DNA of 64,000 bases from Acidithiobacillus caldus ATCC 51756 (GCF_000175575.2 NZ_CP005986.1:1932615-1996614), one strand, 5' to 3'; shown: positions 26,955 through 35,912, counted from the stretch's first letter. Notes: a model not told the origin generated them from the letters alone. Made by a program: numbers and translations.

Positions 26955-26978
26955 TCCAAGCCCTCCTTAGTCGCCTTA

Positions 26979-28229
26979 TCACAACTGCAGCAAGGATTGA
27001 GTATCCTGCTGCTCAGTTTTGATCGTACTGGTGTTTGCCTGGTACGCCTGCTGCGCCACAATCATATCCACCAACTGTGAAGAAAGACTTACATTCGAGG
27101 ATTCCACAGCGCCAGACTGAATCACTCCAAGGCCTGCCGTTCCTGGCGAGTTCACCAATGGATTACCGGCGGTAGCTGTGGCGCTCCACAGATTTCCGCT
27201 GATCGGGGCCAGCCCTTGCAAATTGGCAAAATTGGCGAGCGCTACTTTACCGATTGCTTTCTTTTGTCCGTTGGTATAGTTGGCGTCAATTTCGCCGGTG
27301 CTTTGCACGGAAATAGAGGAATACGTTCCCGGAGCATAACCGTTTACGTTTTCTGATGTTACCGCAAACGGTGAATTGGTGAGTGTACTCCCAGAAAGAT
27401 TTACCGAAATGGTACTTGAGGCAGATCCATCGCCCCATCCAGAGACGGTAAAACTTGCTGTACCACCCGAAACTAATTGACCGGTATTACTGAATTGTAA
27501 TGTCGTCAGCGAACCCGTTGCTACCGTAGTGCCCGAAGAGTTACCGGCTGAATAATAGACGTCCCATTGGTTCGGCTGATTCGCACTACCGGTACCGGAA
27601 GCCTGAACAAAATACAGCGTAATATCCTGCGCGTTCCCCAGGCTATCATAGACCTGAAACGTCGTGGAGTCGTTGTAACTATTGGGATTACTTGCGCTAA
27701 AAGGAGTGACAGAAGGAGGAACATCGTTGGCATTTAGATTGGCAACCAACGCTGCCTGAGACGTAGCTTGCGGGGGCATCGCCGATTCACTGATGGTAAG
27801 ATTGCTCAATATGGTCGAAAACCGTCCATTGCTGCCGGGCACTGGCTGAAAGCCCTGCACCGGCAAATCCCCGTTGTTCTCCAAGACACCGTTACTAGAC
27901 ACATGGAACTGTCCATTTCTGGTATAATCCATCGTACCATTATTGTTAACGATAAAAAAACCCGGCCCATTTATTGCCATATCTAAGGGATTTCCGGTAG
28001 TTTGAATGTTCCCTTGCGTAAAGTTCTGCGACAGGTCAACTGTCGAAACACCAATGCCTGGTGTTGTACTGGCACCAGCGGAGCCTGCGAGCGACGCCGC
28101 ATAAAGGTCCCCAAATTGCGCATTAGACTCCTTAAAACCTACCGTATTGACGTTGGCAATGTTGTTGCCGATGGTATTGAGATCTGTTTGTGCGGCATCC
28201 AGGCCGCTAATAGCTGTATTGTAACCCAT
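26979..28229 (-). CDS. flgE: Flagellar hook protein FlgE
   Basis: 416 residues. N-terminus ISGLDAAQTDLNTIGNNIANVNTVGFKESNAQFGDLYA; GNPLDMAINGPGFFIVNNNG; TFQVYDSLGNAQDITLYFV is the FlgE-specific D1 segment; C-terminus GAVESSNVSLSSQLVDMIVAQQAYQANTSTIKTEQQ. Forms the hook. Lies 15 bp after flgD. Confidence 0.96.
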   Translation of the reverse strand: MGYNTAISGLDAAQTDLNTIGNNIANVNTVGFKESNAQFGDLYAASLAGSAGASTTPGIGVSTVDLSQNFTQGNIQTTGNPLDMAINGPGFFIVNNNGTMDYTRNGQFHVSSNGVLENNGDLPVQGFQPVPGSNGRFSTILSNLTISESAMPPQATSQAALVANLNANDVPPSVTPFSASNPNSYNDSTTFQVYDSLGNAQDITLYFVQASGTGSANQPNQWDVYYSAGNSSGTTVATGSLTTLQFSNTGQLVSGGTASFTVSGWGDGSASSTISVNLSGSTLTNSPFAVTSENVNGYAPGTYSSISVQSTGEIDANYTNGQKKAIGKVALANFANLQGLAPISGNLWSATATAGNPLVNSPGTAGLGVIQSGAVESSNVSLSSQLVDMIVAQQAYQANTSTIKTEQQDTQSLLQL

Positions 28230-28243
28230 ATCCTTTTAACTCC

Positions 28244-28597
28244 TCATGCAACCGTCGCAGAACCTGTGGAAGCCACACCACCAGACACGCCAATACCCAA
28301 CGCAGAATTCAGGCTTGTTACACCATCATTAATCTGCTGCAGCAAAGTGTCCGCGCTAGTTATCCCATTGGCCGTAGTGAACGCAGCCATCTCCTCCGCC
28401 AGTTGAGTATCACTCGCGGGATTTGCAGGATCCTGGTTTTGCAACTGGGTTATTAATAGCGTCAAGAAATCCTGCTCCGTTAGGGTTTGTCCCGATGCCC
28501 CAGAGGTGCTCACGCTGGATGAATTCCCAGTAATCGCGCTCGCCGGAACCGAAGATGGCGTTGCTTGACTTGAGTTTAAAATAGACGTTATAGACAT
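28244..28597 (-). CDS. flgD: Hook cap scaffold FlgD, unusually short
   Basis: 117 residues against roughly 220 or more in most FlgD proteins. The conserved N-terminal part is intact (LTEQDFLTLLITQLQNQDPANPASDTQLAEEMAAFTTANGI, the FLxLLxxQLxxQDPxxPxdxxxfxxQxAqFs signature). The C-terminal FlgD Ig-like/tudor half is missing; the protein stops after a Gly/Ser/Ala tail. There is not one Lys, Arg or His. The reading frame runs cleanly to a stop 14 bp before flgE, so this is not an obvious frameshift. The minimal export/scaffold part may be enough, or the second half is encoded elsewhere. Confidence 0.85.
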   Translation of the reverse strand: MSITSILNSSQATPSSVPASAITGNSSSVSTSGASGQTLTEQDFLTLLITQLQNQDPANPASDTQLAEEMAAFTTANGITSADTLLQQINDGVTSLNSALGIGVSGGVASTGSATVA

Positions 28598-28612
28598 GAC
28601 AGCTCCTTTAAC

Positions 28613-29023
28613 TCATAAGCTCAGCGTTTTCATTGCGATGGTTTTCAAGACGTTCGCCGCCGTAACGTCGTCCTGGTAGGCGCGCGACGCCGAAAGCATA
28701 TCCACCATGCTTTCGATGGGATTGACATTCGATCCTCTGACGTACCCTGCTTTGTTTGCGAGAGGATTGCCAGGCTCATATAGCAATGGCGACGGAGCCT
28801 GACTCTGCACAACTCCCGCAACCCGTACACTCTCCAACGGAATCCCACCACTGGCCGTACCATCGGGAACTGCTTCAAAAACTACTTCCCGTGCCTTATA
28901 AGGCGTTCCCGTGCTGGAGGTAACACTGTTGGCATTTGCGAGATTACTAACTACTGCACCTAACCGTGCATTCTGCGCAGACATCGCAGCTCCGGTAACC
29001 GACAACGCATTGATGATTGACAT
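28613..29023 (-). CDS. flgC: Proximal rod protein FlgC
   Basis: 136 residues from the ATG at 29023 with GAGGG before it. ALSVTGAAMSAQNARLGAVVSNLANANSVTSSTGTPYKAREVVFE and the C-terminus GYVRGSNVNPIESMVDMLSASRAYQDDVTAANVLKTIAMKTLSL are typical FlgC. Follows flgB. Confidence 0.95.
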   Translation of the reverse strand: MSIINALSVTGAAMSAQNARLGAVVSNLANANSVTSSTGTPYKAREVVFEAVPDGTASGGIPLESVRVAGVVQSQAPSPLLYEPGNPLANKAGYVRGSNVNPIESMVDMLSASRAYQDDVTAANVLKTIAMKTLSL

Positions 29024-29034
29024 GGTACAAACCC

Positions 29035-29397
29035 TCAATAGACAGTCGACGTGTTGATGGCATCGATCATGCCCTGGATGGCGTTTGCCCCAAACGTCTC
29101 GTCGGCCTCACTATCCAATGCAGTTTGCGTGATCTGCATCATCACCCGCTGCGGACTAACCGAATTTCCATCCAGCCCGACCGGGTTCCCTCGCTCGTAC
29201 CGAACATACCTGGACAGATCCCCCAGCTGATCTCCGGGAGCAGCCAGCGCACTTCGCAGCGCCCTAGCGAAATCCAGATTTGTCGCCTTATATCCCGGCG
29301 TCGAGGCGTTGGCGAGGTCACTGGAGAGCACATCCAGCTGCGCGTTGCGCAGCGCCAGGGCTTTCCCTAGGTAGGTAATATTTTCCAGCACGAGCAT
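29035..29397 (-). CDS. flgB: Proximal rod protein FlgB
   Basis: 120 residues from the ATG at 29397 (MLVLENITYLGKAL), which has an AAAGGGGG ribosome binding site; longer readings up to 29466 would cross the promoter. ALRNAQLDVLSSDLANASTPGYKATNLDFARAL and NPVGLDGNSVSPQRVMMQITQTALDSEADE are FlgB features. First gene of the flgBCDEFGHIJ-orf-KL operon. Confidence 0.94.
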   Translation of the reverse strand: MLVLENITYLGKALALRNAQLDVLSSDLANASTPGYKATNLDFARALRSALAAPGDQLGDLSRYVRYERGNPVGLDGNSVSPQRVMMQITQTALDSEADETFGANAIQGMIDAINTSTVY

Positions 29398-29429
29398 CCC
29401 CCTTTCCAAAACCATAACACCGAGATACA

Positions 29430-29445
29430 TGCAATTAACATGCCT
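29430..29445 (-). promoter_or_regulatory. Putative sigma-54 promoter of the flgB operon
   Basis: Minus-strand AGGCATGTTAATTGCA keeps GG-N10-GC spacing and agrees with TGGCAYRnnnnTTGCW except at the first base. The predicted start is about 29419, 22 nt before flgB. The regulator gene directly upstream (29476-30570) encodes a sigma-54 activator. Confidence 0.72.
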
Positions 29446-29475
29446 ACTATTATGCTTATAAATCAATCACCTGTG

Positions 29476-30570
29476 TCATCCTCCGTGAACACACCTCTCT
29501 TTATCGAGCTTCAGGCTCTGCATACGCGAAAGCAGAGTGGTCCTCGGCATACCAAGTTCACGAGCAGCGCGGCTCAGATTACCCCCAACGGCGCGCAAGG
29601 TCGTCGAGATAATTTCTCGTTCAATGTTTTCCAAATGTTGAGAAAGCGTCCTTCCCTGTGGCAGGCGTGCAGAATCGCCCCCTACCAGCACATCCGGCAA
29701 CACCGTTTTCGAACTCTGTTTTTTTAAAGTCTCTGGCAAGTCGTTGAACGCAACCTCTCGCTTTTCCCTCTGGAGGGCCTGGACGGCCATACGCTCTACC
29801 AAATTGACCAGTTCGCGCACATTACCCGGCCATGCACAAGCCTGCAAAGCTGCCATTGCTTCGTCGGTAAATGACAACTCAGGATAACCCCTTTTACGCA
29901 ACTCTCTGGTAAAATGTTTAACTAGTAGCGGTATATCTTCTTTCCGGTCGCGCAGTGCCGGTAACTCTATCGGATAAACATTCAAACGATAATACAGGTC
30001 CTCACGAAACTGTTTTTTTAGGATACGCTCCTGCAGATCACGATGCGTCGCAGCGATAATTCGCACATCCACAGGTACCGAATCCCGTCCACCAACACGG
30101 TCGATTTTCCTTTCCTGCAGAACACGCAACAACTTAGCTTGCATAGATAAAGGCATTTCGCCAATCTCATCCAGCAATAAGGTCCCACCATCAGCCTGCT
30201 CAAATTTTCCTGGACTTCTGGCATATGCACCGGTGAAGGCACCTTTCTCATGCCCAAAAAGCACAGACTCCAGAAGCTCTGCCGGGACGGCAGCGCAGTT
30301 AATAGCAACAAACGGCTTCCCTGCACGATCTGAACTATCGTGAATAGCCCGCGAGACCACCTCCTTCCCAGTCCCTGTTTCACCGGTCAACAAGACAGTC
30401 GCTGACGATGGTGCGTATGATAAAATCTCAATTTCATTCAAAACTGCGATCCAAGCAGGAGACTCACCTACAACATTACTTATTGACTTTGGCCGACTCT
30501 TTTCCGCATGCAAGCATGTACGCTCAATTGGAGCATCTACAGCATCTAATATGTGGATATTGGTCGACAT
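29476..30570 (-). CDS. Sigma-54 enhancer-binding regulator, flagellar (FleQ/FlrC type)
   Basis: 364 residues. AAA+ domain from about 35: Walker A GETGTGKE, the sigma-54 contact loop GAFTGA (GHEKGAFTGAYARSPG), Walker B GGTLLLDEIGEM, arginine-finger region REDLYYRLNVYPIELP. C-terminal Fis-type HTH (GGNLSRAARELGMPRTTLLSRMQSL). The N-terminal regulatory part is only about 30 residues, so it lacks a receiver or FleQ domain. It lies at the head of the flg operon and is the obvious activator of the sigma-54 sites found in this window. Confidence 0.88.
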   Translation of the reverse strand: MSTNIHILDAVDAPIERTCLHAEKSRPKSISNVVGESPAWIAVLNEIEILSYAPSSATVLLTGETGTGKEVVSRAIHDSSDRAGKPFVAINCAAVPAELLESVLFGHEKGAFTGAYARSPGKFEQADGGTLLLDEIGEMPLSMQAKLLRVLQERKIDRVGGRDSVPVDVRIIAATHRDLQERILKKQFREDLYYRLNVYPIELPALRDRKEDIPLLVKHFTRELRKRGYPELSFTDEAMAALQACAWPGNVRELVNLVERMAVQALQREKREVAFNDLPETLKKQSSKTVLPDVLVGGDSARLPQGRTLSQHLENIEREIISTTLRAVGGNLSRAARELGMPRTTLLSRMQSLKLDKERCVHGG

Positions 30571-30573
30571 GAC

Positions 30574-31035
30574 TCAAAGAGATTCTCGTTGTCGATCGCG
30601 CCAGGGCTTGACGGCAGCGATTCGATCAACATCTACCATGCCAGAAAGATATCTACAAATTGAAGATATACAAGCATCCGCGAAGATATATTTTTGGACC
30701 ATCCTATTTCCCATTTCGGCCCTACAAGACACCAGTACAAGCTTCTCTTCTGCATGCTTCTTTTTATATCGTCTATCTATACTACGCAGAATTGTTTGAC
30801 AGCCATTTCGACGCCCTGAAGAAGAATCATGTTTTTTCTTCAATAGGTTACTTGTTATGATCTTTTCCAACTTATCCAAAAACCATTTTTGATCCGCACA
30901 ATATCCGCCAGCCATATTTCGACGCAACATTCGCTTACCAAAAAATAAAGTCGATATTTGTATATAACAATCAGTTCTGCCAGAAAACCCGTCAATCATC
31001 ACCAGCAGGACTCCGATTCCATACATCTCCGCCAA
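30574..31035 (-). CDS. Hypothetical protein, weakly supported
   Basis: A 153-codon frame ending 3 bp before the regulator start in an otherwise AT-rich 619-bp stretch (30571-31189) between the flagellar cluster and the IS element. The protein is rich in Lys, Arg, Cys and Met with no recognisable motif and no good ribosome binding site. The stretch otherwise shows only poly-A/T tracts. It may be the promoter region of the regulator rather than a gene. Confidence 0.22.
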   Translation of the reverse strand: MAEMYGIGVLLVMIDGFSGRTDCYIQISTLFFGKRMLRRNMAGGYCADQKWFLDKLEKIITSNLLKKKHDSSSGRRNGCQTILRSIDRRYKKKHAEEKLVLVSCRAEMGNRMVQKYIFADACISSICRYLSGMVDVDRIAAVKPWRDRQRESL

Positions 31036-31189
31036 TCACTGCATGACTCTTTAAAATCACCGTGCCGTCTCGCAGTCTATCTCTTTTCATATCAACGCCG
31101 TACACATAAAAAGATCTGTTGTATCGTTCCACTAAAAGTTCCGATGGCTAGCGTTCACGGTTGATACCATGAGAGCTATGGTCAAGATT

Positions 31190-32541
31190 GGTGTATGAGC
31201 ATTTGCTAACACGATTCAGGCGGCGTCCTGTTGAGGATCCAGCCGGGTTTCGTTGGCAGGCATCCCATCGACAAATGTCACCCCGGCAAAGAGCTCGCGC
31301 AGTCTTTCCGGATGCTGAATCCCGCGCCAGTGTCTCTCTGCCTGCTGGATGAGCTTGTAGCTCAGGCCAAGGAAAGTGGCTCGAGAGACACAGTTTTTAG
31401 TGCGGCTGCTGCGTTGCCGTACGGTGGCGAAGGTCGATTCGATGGCGTTGCTGCTGCGGATATGCCGCCAGTGCTCTGCCGGGAAGTCGAAGAAGGTCAG
31501 CAGCACGTCCCGGTCCTTCTCGAGCTTTGCGACCGCTCTGGGATATTTGGCCTGGTAGTCCCGCACGAAGGCTTGCCAGGCTTTCTCCGCAGCTTCACGG
31601 GTGTCGGCCATCCAGATCGCCTGCAGGGCGGCCTTGGCTTTCCCCTGAAGGCGCTTCGGTAGCTCGTTGAGGATGTTGGCCGTCTTGTGCACCCAACAGC
31701 TCTGATGACGGGTTTGTGGGTAAATCTCGTCCAGGGCGGCCCAGAAACCCATCGCCCCATCTCCTATGGCCAGTAGTGGCGCCTCCTGCAGCCCGCGGTC
31801 GCGCAAGTCCCGCAGGATCTCTAGCCAGGAGGCTTTGGACTCCCGTAAACCGTCGGTGACCGCCACGACCTCCTTCTTGCCCTCGGCCGTCACGCCAATA
31901 ATGACCAAGAGACACATCCGGGGATCGTCCTCCGCCCGCAGCTGGGTATAGACCCCGTCGGCCCACCAATAGGCGTAGCGTTTTCCCTGTAGAGACCGGC
32001 GCTGCCATTGGGCATGCTCTTGCGCCCATTCGACTTTCAAGCGTCCCAGCACGGCCGGAGAAAGCCCCTTGGCCTCCTCGCCCAGGAGAACAGACAGCGC
32101 CTCGTGCATCCGTCCCGACGATACCCCGTGCAGGTACAACCAGGGGAGCGCTGCGGCCACGGTCCGCGACTTGCGCACGTAGGGCGGTACCAGGGAAGAA
32201 CGGAAGACCACGCCCGAACCGGAGCGGTCTCGCACCTTGGGGACCTGTACAGGCACGGGGCCGACCGCTGTCAGGATCTCCCGCTCCGGCAGATATCCAT
32301 TCCGCACGACGGCCCGGCGACCATCGACCATGCGTACCGCGGCATACTCCTCCAGCAGCACCTGCACCTCGCCCTCGATGGCCTGTTGGATCAGCTGGCG
32401 CGCGGACCGCCGCAATAAGCCCTCGATGTTCAGGCCCAACTCTCCCATTCCTCCGTCGAAACCAGTACTCTCTTGCATGGCGCACTCCTCATTCGTTGCG
32501 AATCGGATCCAGAAACCCTTTTCTAGCAACAGTGCGCCACC
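31190..32541. mobile_element. IS256-family insertion sequence
   Basis: About 1.35 kb containing one transposase gene. The ends are imperfect inverted repeats: GGTGTATGAGCATTTGCTA at the left (31190-31208) and, read inward from the right, GGTGGCGCACTGTTGCTA (32541-32524). No matching 8-9 bp direct repeat is visible in the flanks (GTCAAGATT left, CTCCTCAAG right), so this copy may have rearranged its surroundings. It separates the flagellar cluster from the lambda-like element. Exact ends are approximate. Confidence 0.8.
31216..32478 (-). CDS. IS256-family (Mutator-type) transposase
   Basis: 420 residues from the ATG at 32478, which has GAGGAG upstream; a reading from 32529 would add 17 residues from the IS end. 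DDE residues are recognisable: Asp in YWWADGVYTQ, Asp in LLAIGDGAMGFWAALDEI, Glu in SSNAIESTFATVRQR. The CWVHKTANILNELPK motif is the family's conserved segment. No frameshift or stop is seen, so it could be active. Confidence 0.95.
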   Translation of the reverse strand: MQESTGFDGGMGELGLNIEGLLRRSARQLIQQAIEGEVQVLLEEYAAVRMVDGRRAVVRNGYLPEREILTAVGPVPVQVPKVRDRSGSGVVFRSSLVPPYVRKSRTVAAALPWLYLHGVSSGRMHEALSVLLGEEAKGLSPAVLGRLKVEWAQEHAQWQRRSLQGKRYAYWWADGVYTQLRAEDDPRMCLLVIIGVTAEGKKEVVAVTDGLRESKASWLEILRDLRDRGLQEAPLLAIGDGAMGFWAALDEIYPQTRHQSCWVHKTANILNELPKRLQGKAKAALQAIWMADTREAAEKAWQAFVRDYQAKYPRAVAKLEKDRDVLLTFFDFPAEHWRHIRSSNAIESTFATVRQRSSRTKNCVSRATFLGLSYKLIQQAERHWRGIQHPERLRELFAGVTFVDGMPANETRLDPQQDAA

Positions 32542-32550
32542 CTCCTCAAG

Positions 32551-34926
32551 CTAGTTGTAGACCTCCCGTACACCAGATTCGAGCATAGCTCCGGCAACCT
32601 CAGGGTTCCTCGCCGCAAAGCGACGGACGAACTCCTCTGCCGTGGCCACACGATCTCCACCAAGGCCAGAAGGTAAGCCACCAGGCCAGTCATCCCCAAG
32701 ACCAGCCGCTTTGGTCGAAACAACACCGCGGTTGCCTTGCCGGACCTGCTGATAATCTTTCAGAAAACCAACCAGCTCCGGATCCAAGGCATTCACCGGA
32801 GTCATCACGCTGTGGTATTCGGTGAGCCCATGGTCGAAGACCTCTTTCTGGCGGGCACTGGGGCCATTCCCAAGCTTCTCCAGTTCATCGCGCAGATGGT
32901 TGGCGTCATCCCCTTGGAGATACACTTCCGCAGCCGGAACACCATCTTTCAGTCTGGTCAGGGTGATATTCCCCATGCGGTCTTCGGCAATGACGTGCTG
33001 CTTGGATTCGAACAGGATGTCACCACTTATCGTCGTGATTCGGTTTAGCTCTTGCGCCGATTGCACGGTCAACATGCCTTGCTCATCTGCCGATACCAAA
33101 ACTTCCTTGCCACGAAGTTCTTTCATGGGTCCAAGGTCGCGGTTGGCCGGGCCGCCGGCACTGACGTACACGTGCGCACCATCCTTGGTCAGCACTTCAA
33201 CCTGATTTACGTCATAGACTTCAACCAGCATCCCCTGGATTTTTGCCCCTTCCTGCTTGGGCGAATTGAGGTAGGCAACGGAGTCCATGAGGGCAATAGG
33301 CCGGGCGGGCACGTCGTGGACCGTGGAAAACGCTTTGCCGCGCACATTGGCATCTTCGAGCGTCGTGACCAAGCCATCGTTGCTCACCGAAACCACCACC
33401 TCGGTGCCGTTCTTCATGGCTTCGAACGCAAACTGGATCAGCGGGTCCTTGTCCTCGCTGGCCAGGCGAAAGCCCGTTTCCACCCACACCGGACCATATT
33501 CCTTGGTATCGATCTGGTAGGCCGATTGGGAGAAGTTCAACAGCTTGCCCTGCGCTCTTTGCGCGGGAACATGGAGCGTTACTTCCCGCTTGGTATCGTC
33601 CATGTATTCTTCGTGCTGTGGCTGCAGATCCTGTCGGTGCGTGAGTACCAGGCGAACTTCGTCAACACCCTGTGGAAGACGTTGTGTGTTTTCCAGATTC
33701 TGTGTTTTTTCGTTGTGCAAACGAATGGCCTCGTGACCAGACTCGATGGCCGCACGAATGTCCTTGTCCCCATCAAAAAGGCTCTCGGATGCCTCCATTT
33801 CATCCAAGGCAGAAATGAGTAAATCTACGGCATCGGAAACATCTTTCTGTTTTATTGCGGAGAACAAGGACTCCATGGCCTTATTGAACCCGGGATCATC
33901 AACCACGCTGTGCATCTGGTCCATCTGCTCGTAGACCTGGAGCATGGCACTGTCCAAGGTCGGAGCCTCCATCTCGACCTTCAATTCCGGAGTCCGCTCG
34001 ATCAGGTAGTCGCTGATCCCCTGGGCGTCCTTGATGGTCTGCACCATGATCTGCTTGCGCTCTTTCTCAGGCAGGGCACCGAGCCAACTGGCCAGGTACG
34101 CCGCCGTGTTGCCCATCTCCCGGCCTTCCTCGATGTTCTGCGACTGCGGGTCAAAACCAATACCGAGCGACGCCGCCGTCATGGCCGCCGCCATTTCGGC
34201 ACGCAATTCCTCGATGGCGTACTTCTGGCTTCCGAATCCACCACCCATCTCGCGATGAAGTCGGCTCTCGTGACCGGTGGCGTGGGACAGTTCGTGCAGG
34301 AAGGTCGTGTCGTGGCCGGTCGCCGACTGAAAATCGGCAACGTTCGGCATCTGGATGTGATCCCGGGTTGAAGAATAGAACGCGCGGTCACCGCCGCGGC
34401 CAACGGACACACCCATGGCCTTGGCCAATTCCTCGATGCGGGGATCCGGTTCACCTCCTATCTGTTGCTGCGGGGCGGGCCGCTCCAGTGGAGGGATCCC
34501 GTCGATCTGGGAGGCATGGAAAACGGTGTAGTAGCGCACACCCAGGCGCTTCTCGGTTTCCGCTATGGGCTCATCGGGATTCAGGCCACCCTCGGCGCGG
34601 CCCGAGCGGATGTTCTCCAGTTCTTCCTCGGTACGCTTGTGCTCGTACTCTTTCCAGACTTCGATGGAGATACCTCGGGAGCCCTCGCGGACCTGCCAAC
34701 CCTGCTTTTTGGCCTGGTTATAGGTGCACCAGCGCGGATCCGTGGGGTCCGGCGAAAACATCATGAGGTTTTGGCGGTTCACCCCCGTGTAGGGGTTGCC
34801 GGTGACCGCATTGATGGGGAGAGTTACTTCTCCGGCGTTCCATGGCTTCTGCCACGGAGCCGTCCCAGCCTCGATGCGCTTGATGAGTTCGTCTGCAACC
34901 TCTAACCGAAGATCCCGCTTGGCCAT
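32551..34926 (-). CDS. ArdC-like antirestriction protein with zincin metalloprotease domain
   Basis: 791 residues from MAKRDLRLEV, which has an AGGAGGG site 9 nt upstream. Residues 1-120 are the ArdC/TraC-type ssDNA-binding domain (LIKRIEAGTAPWQKPW, NAVTGNPYTGVNRQNLM, GWQVREGSRGISIEVWKEY). A zincin domain follows with HELSHATGHESR (HExxH plus downstream residues) and IEELRAEMAAAMTAASLGI. The last 450 residues are unknown. ArdC proteins protect incoming DNA from restriction. The stop lies 10 bp from the IS end, so the C-terminus may be truncated or changed by the IS. Confidence 0.8.
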   Translation of the reverse strand: MAKRDLRLEVADELIKRIEAGTAPWQKPWNAGEVTLPINAVTGNPYTGVNRQNLMMFSPDPTDPRWCTYNQAKKQGWQVREGSRGISIEVWKEYEHKRTEEELENIRSGRAEGGLNPDEPIAETEKRLGVRYYTVFHASQIDGIPPLERPAPQQQIGGEPDPRIEELAKAMGVSVGRGGDRAFYSSTRDHIQMPNVADFQSATGHDTTFLHELSHATGHESRLHREMGGGFGSQKYAIEELRAEMAAAMTAASLGIGFDPQSQNIEEGREMGNTAAYLASWLGALPEKERKQIMVQTIKDAQGISDYLIERTPELKVEMEAPTLDSAMLQVYEQMDQMHSVVDDPGFNKAMESLFSAIKQKDVSDAVDLLISALDEMEASESLFDGDKDIRAAIESGHEAIRLHNEKTQNLENTQRLPQGVDEVRLVLTHRQDLQPQHEEYMDDTKREVTLHVPAQRAQGKLLNFSQSAYQIDTKEYGPVWVETGFRLASEDKDPLIQFAFEAMKNGTEVVVSVSNDGLVTTLEDANVRGKAFSTVHDVPARPIALMDSVAYLNSPKQEGAKIQGMLVEVYDVNQVEVLTKDGAHVYVSAGGPANRDLGPMKELRGKEVLVSADEQGMLTVQSAQELNRITTISGDILFESKQHVIAEDRMGNITLTRLKDGVPAAEVYLQGDDANHLRDELEKLGNGPSARQKEVFDHGLTEYHSVMTPVNALDPELVGFLKDYQQVRQGNRGVVSTKAAGLGDDWPGGLPSGLGGDRVATAEEFVRRFAARNPEVAGAMLESGVREVYN

Positions 34927-34991
34927 GGCGTACACCCTCCTCTGCCCGTGTCGATGAGGTATAGCCCCTGGCCGACTGGTATAGCTTTGCC

Positions 34992-35912
34992 TCAGGCAAC
35001 GCTAGAAACCGGTTCCAGAAAAATCGACTGTTGCCGTCCTCGGCTGCGTTCCCGGTAGTCCACGAGCAGGGGATTGATCCACACCGACTCCGTGCGCTGC
35101 GCGTCCAGTTCCGGGTTTTCCCCACCTTTGGTGTTACGCACGGTATGGCAATGCCAGGGGAAGTCGCGGCGCTCCCAACCATCGGACTCCAGGAGATCGG
35201 CGTAGAGTTCGCTGGCGTAGCCCGACAGGGCGACAAAGCCCGGGCTCTCCTTGAGTCGCAGGAGCAATCGCTCGTGATCCTCGACACCGTATTCGTGCGC
35301 ATAGCCAATCCCGTTGTGGCCGATGGCCTTGCGGGTATCCGGAAGATACGGCGGGTCGCAATAGAGGATGGTGTTCTCGCTGTCGTAGCGGTCGATGACC
35401 CCCAGCGCATCATCGCATTCGATGACGACGTGGCGGAGCCGATCGCGGATCTGCGGGAGTTCCTCATCGACCTTGTTTTGCATGGACCGCGCACGGTTGT
35501 CCCGGAATCGCGCTACGGCAAAGCCGGCTACGCTGCGGTCCTCGGGGCGCTGGGTTGCCGACATAAACGTTGCCCGAGCCAGAAAAAAGGTCCGAGCGGC
35601 CCGCTCGATATCGTCCCGGGAGACATAGCGCGGATTACTCCACTCGTCGTAGATCGAGCGGGCGTAGGGGACGTTTTGCAGGTATTCCCGCAGTTCGTCC
35701 CCCCGGTCCCGCAGGATGCGGAACAGGTGCACGACATCCCCGTTGCGGTCGTTCAGGACCTCGATGCCGATGGGTTTCCGGGCAAAGAGCACACTGGCAC
35801 CGCCACAAAACGGCTCGACATAGGTGTGATCCCGGTTTGGCGATGGCAACAGAGGCAATATCCGGTCGGCCAGCCGGCTCTTGCCCCCAAGGTAGGGAAT
35901 CGGGCCTTTCAC
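34992..35912 (-). CDS. D12-class DNA adenine N6-methyltransferase
   Basis: 306 residues from a GTG that overlaps the preceding stop by one base (TAGTG). Motifs: IPYLGGKSRLADRIL near the N-terminus, SAM-binding VEPFCGGASVLFAR, and the catalytic DPPY in ILYCDPPYLPDTR. Related to Dam/M.EcoRV-type D12 enzymes common in phages and integrative elements. No partner restriction gene is adjacent, so an orphan methylase protecting the element is likely. Confidence 0.92.
   Translation of the reverse strand: MKGPIPYLGGKSRLADRILPLLPSPNRDHTYVEPFCGGASVLFARKPIGIEVLNDRNGDVVHLFRILRDRGDELREYLQNVPYARSIYDEWSNPRYVSRDDIERAARTFFLARATFMSATQRPEDRSVAGFAVARFRDNRARSMQNKVDEELPQIRDRLRHVVIECDDALGVIDRYDSENTILYCDPPYLPDTRKAIGHNGIGYAHEYGVEDHERLLLRLKESPGFVALSGYASELYADLLESDGWERRDFPWHCHTVRNTKGGENPELDAQRTESVWINPLLVDYRERSRGRQQSIFLEPVSSVA

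Noticed and set aside
30835-30865. GAAGAA...TTCTTC inverted repeat in the AT-rich gap
   Set aside because: AT-only stem without a following T run in either direction; no sign of a terminator or operator.
31181-32550. TCAAG shared by both IS flanks as a target duplication
   Set aside because: Only five bases, at different distances from the inverted-repeat ends, so not a convincing 8-9 bp duplication.
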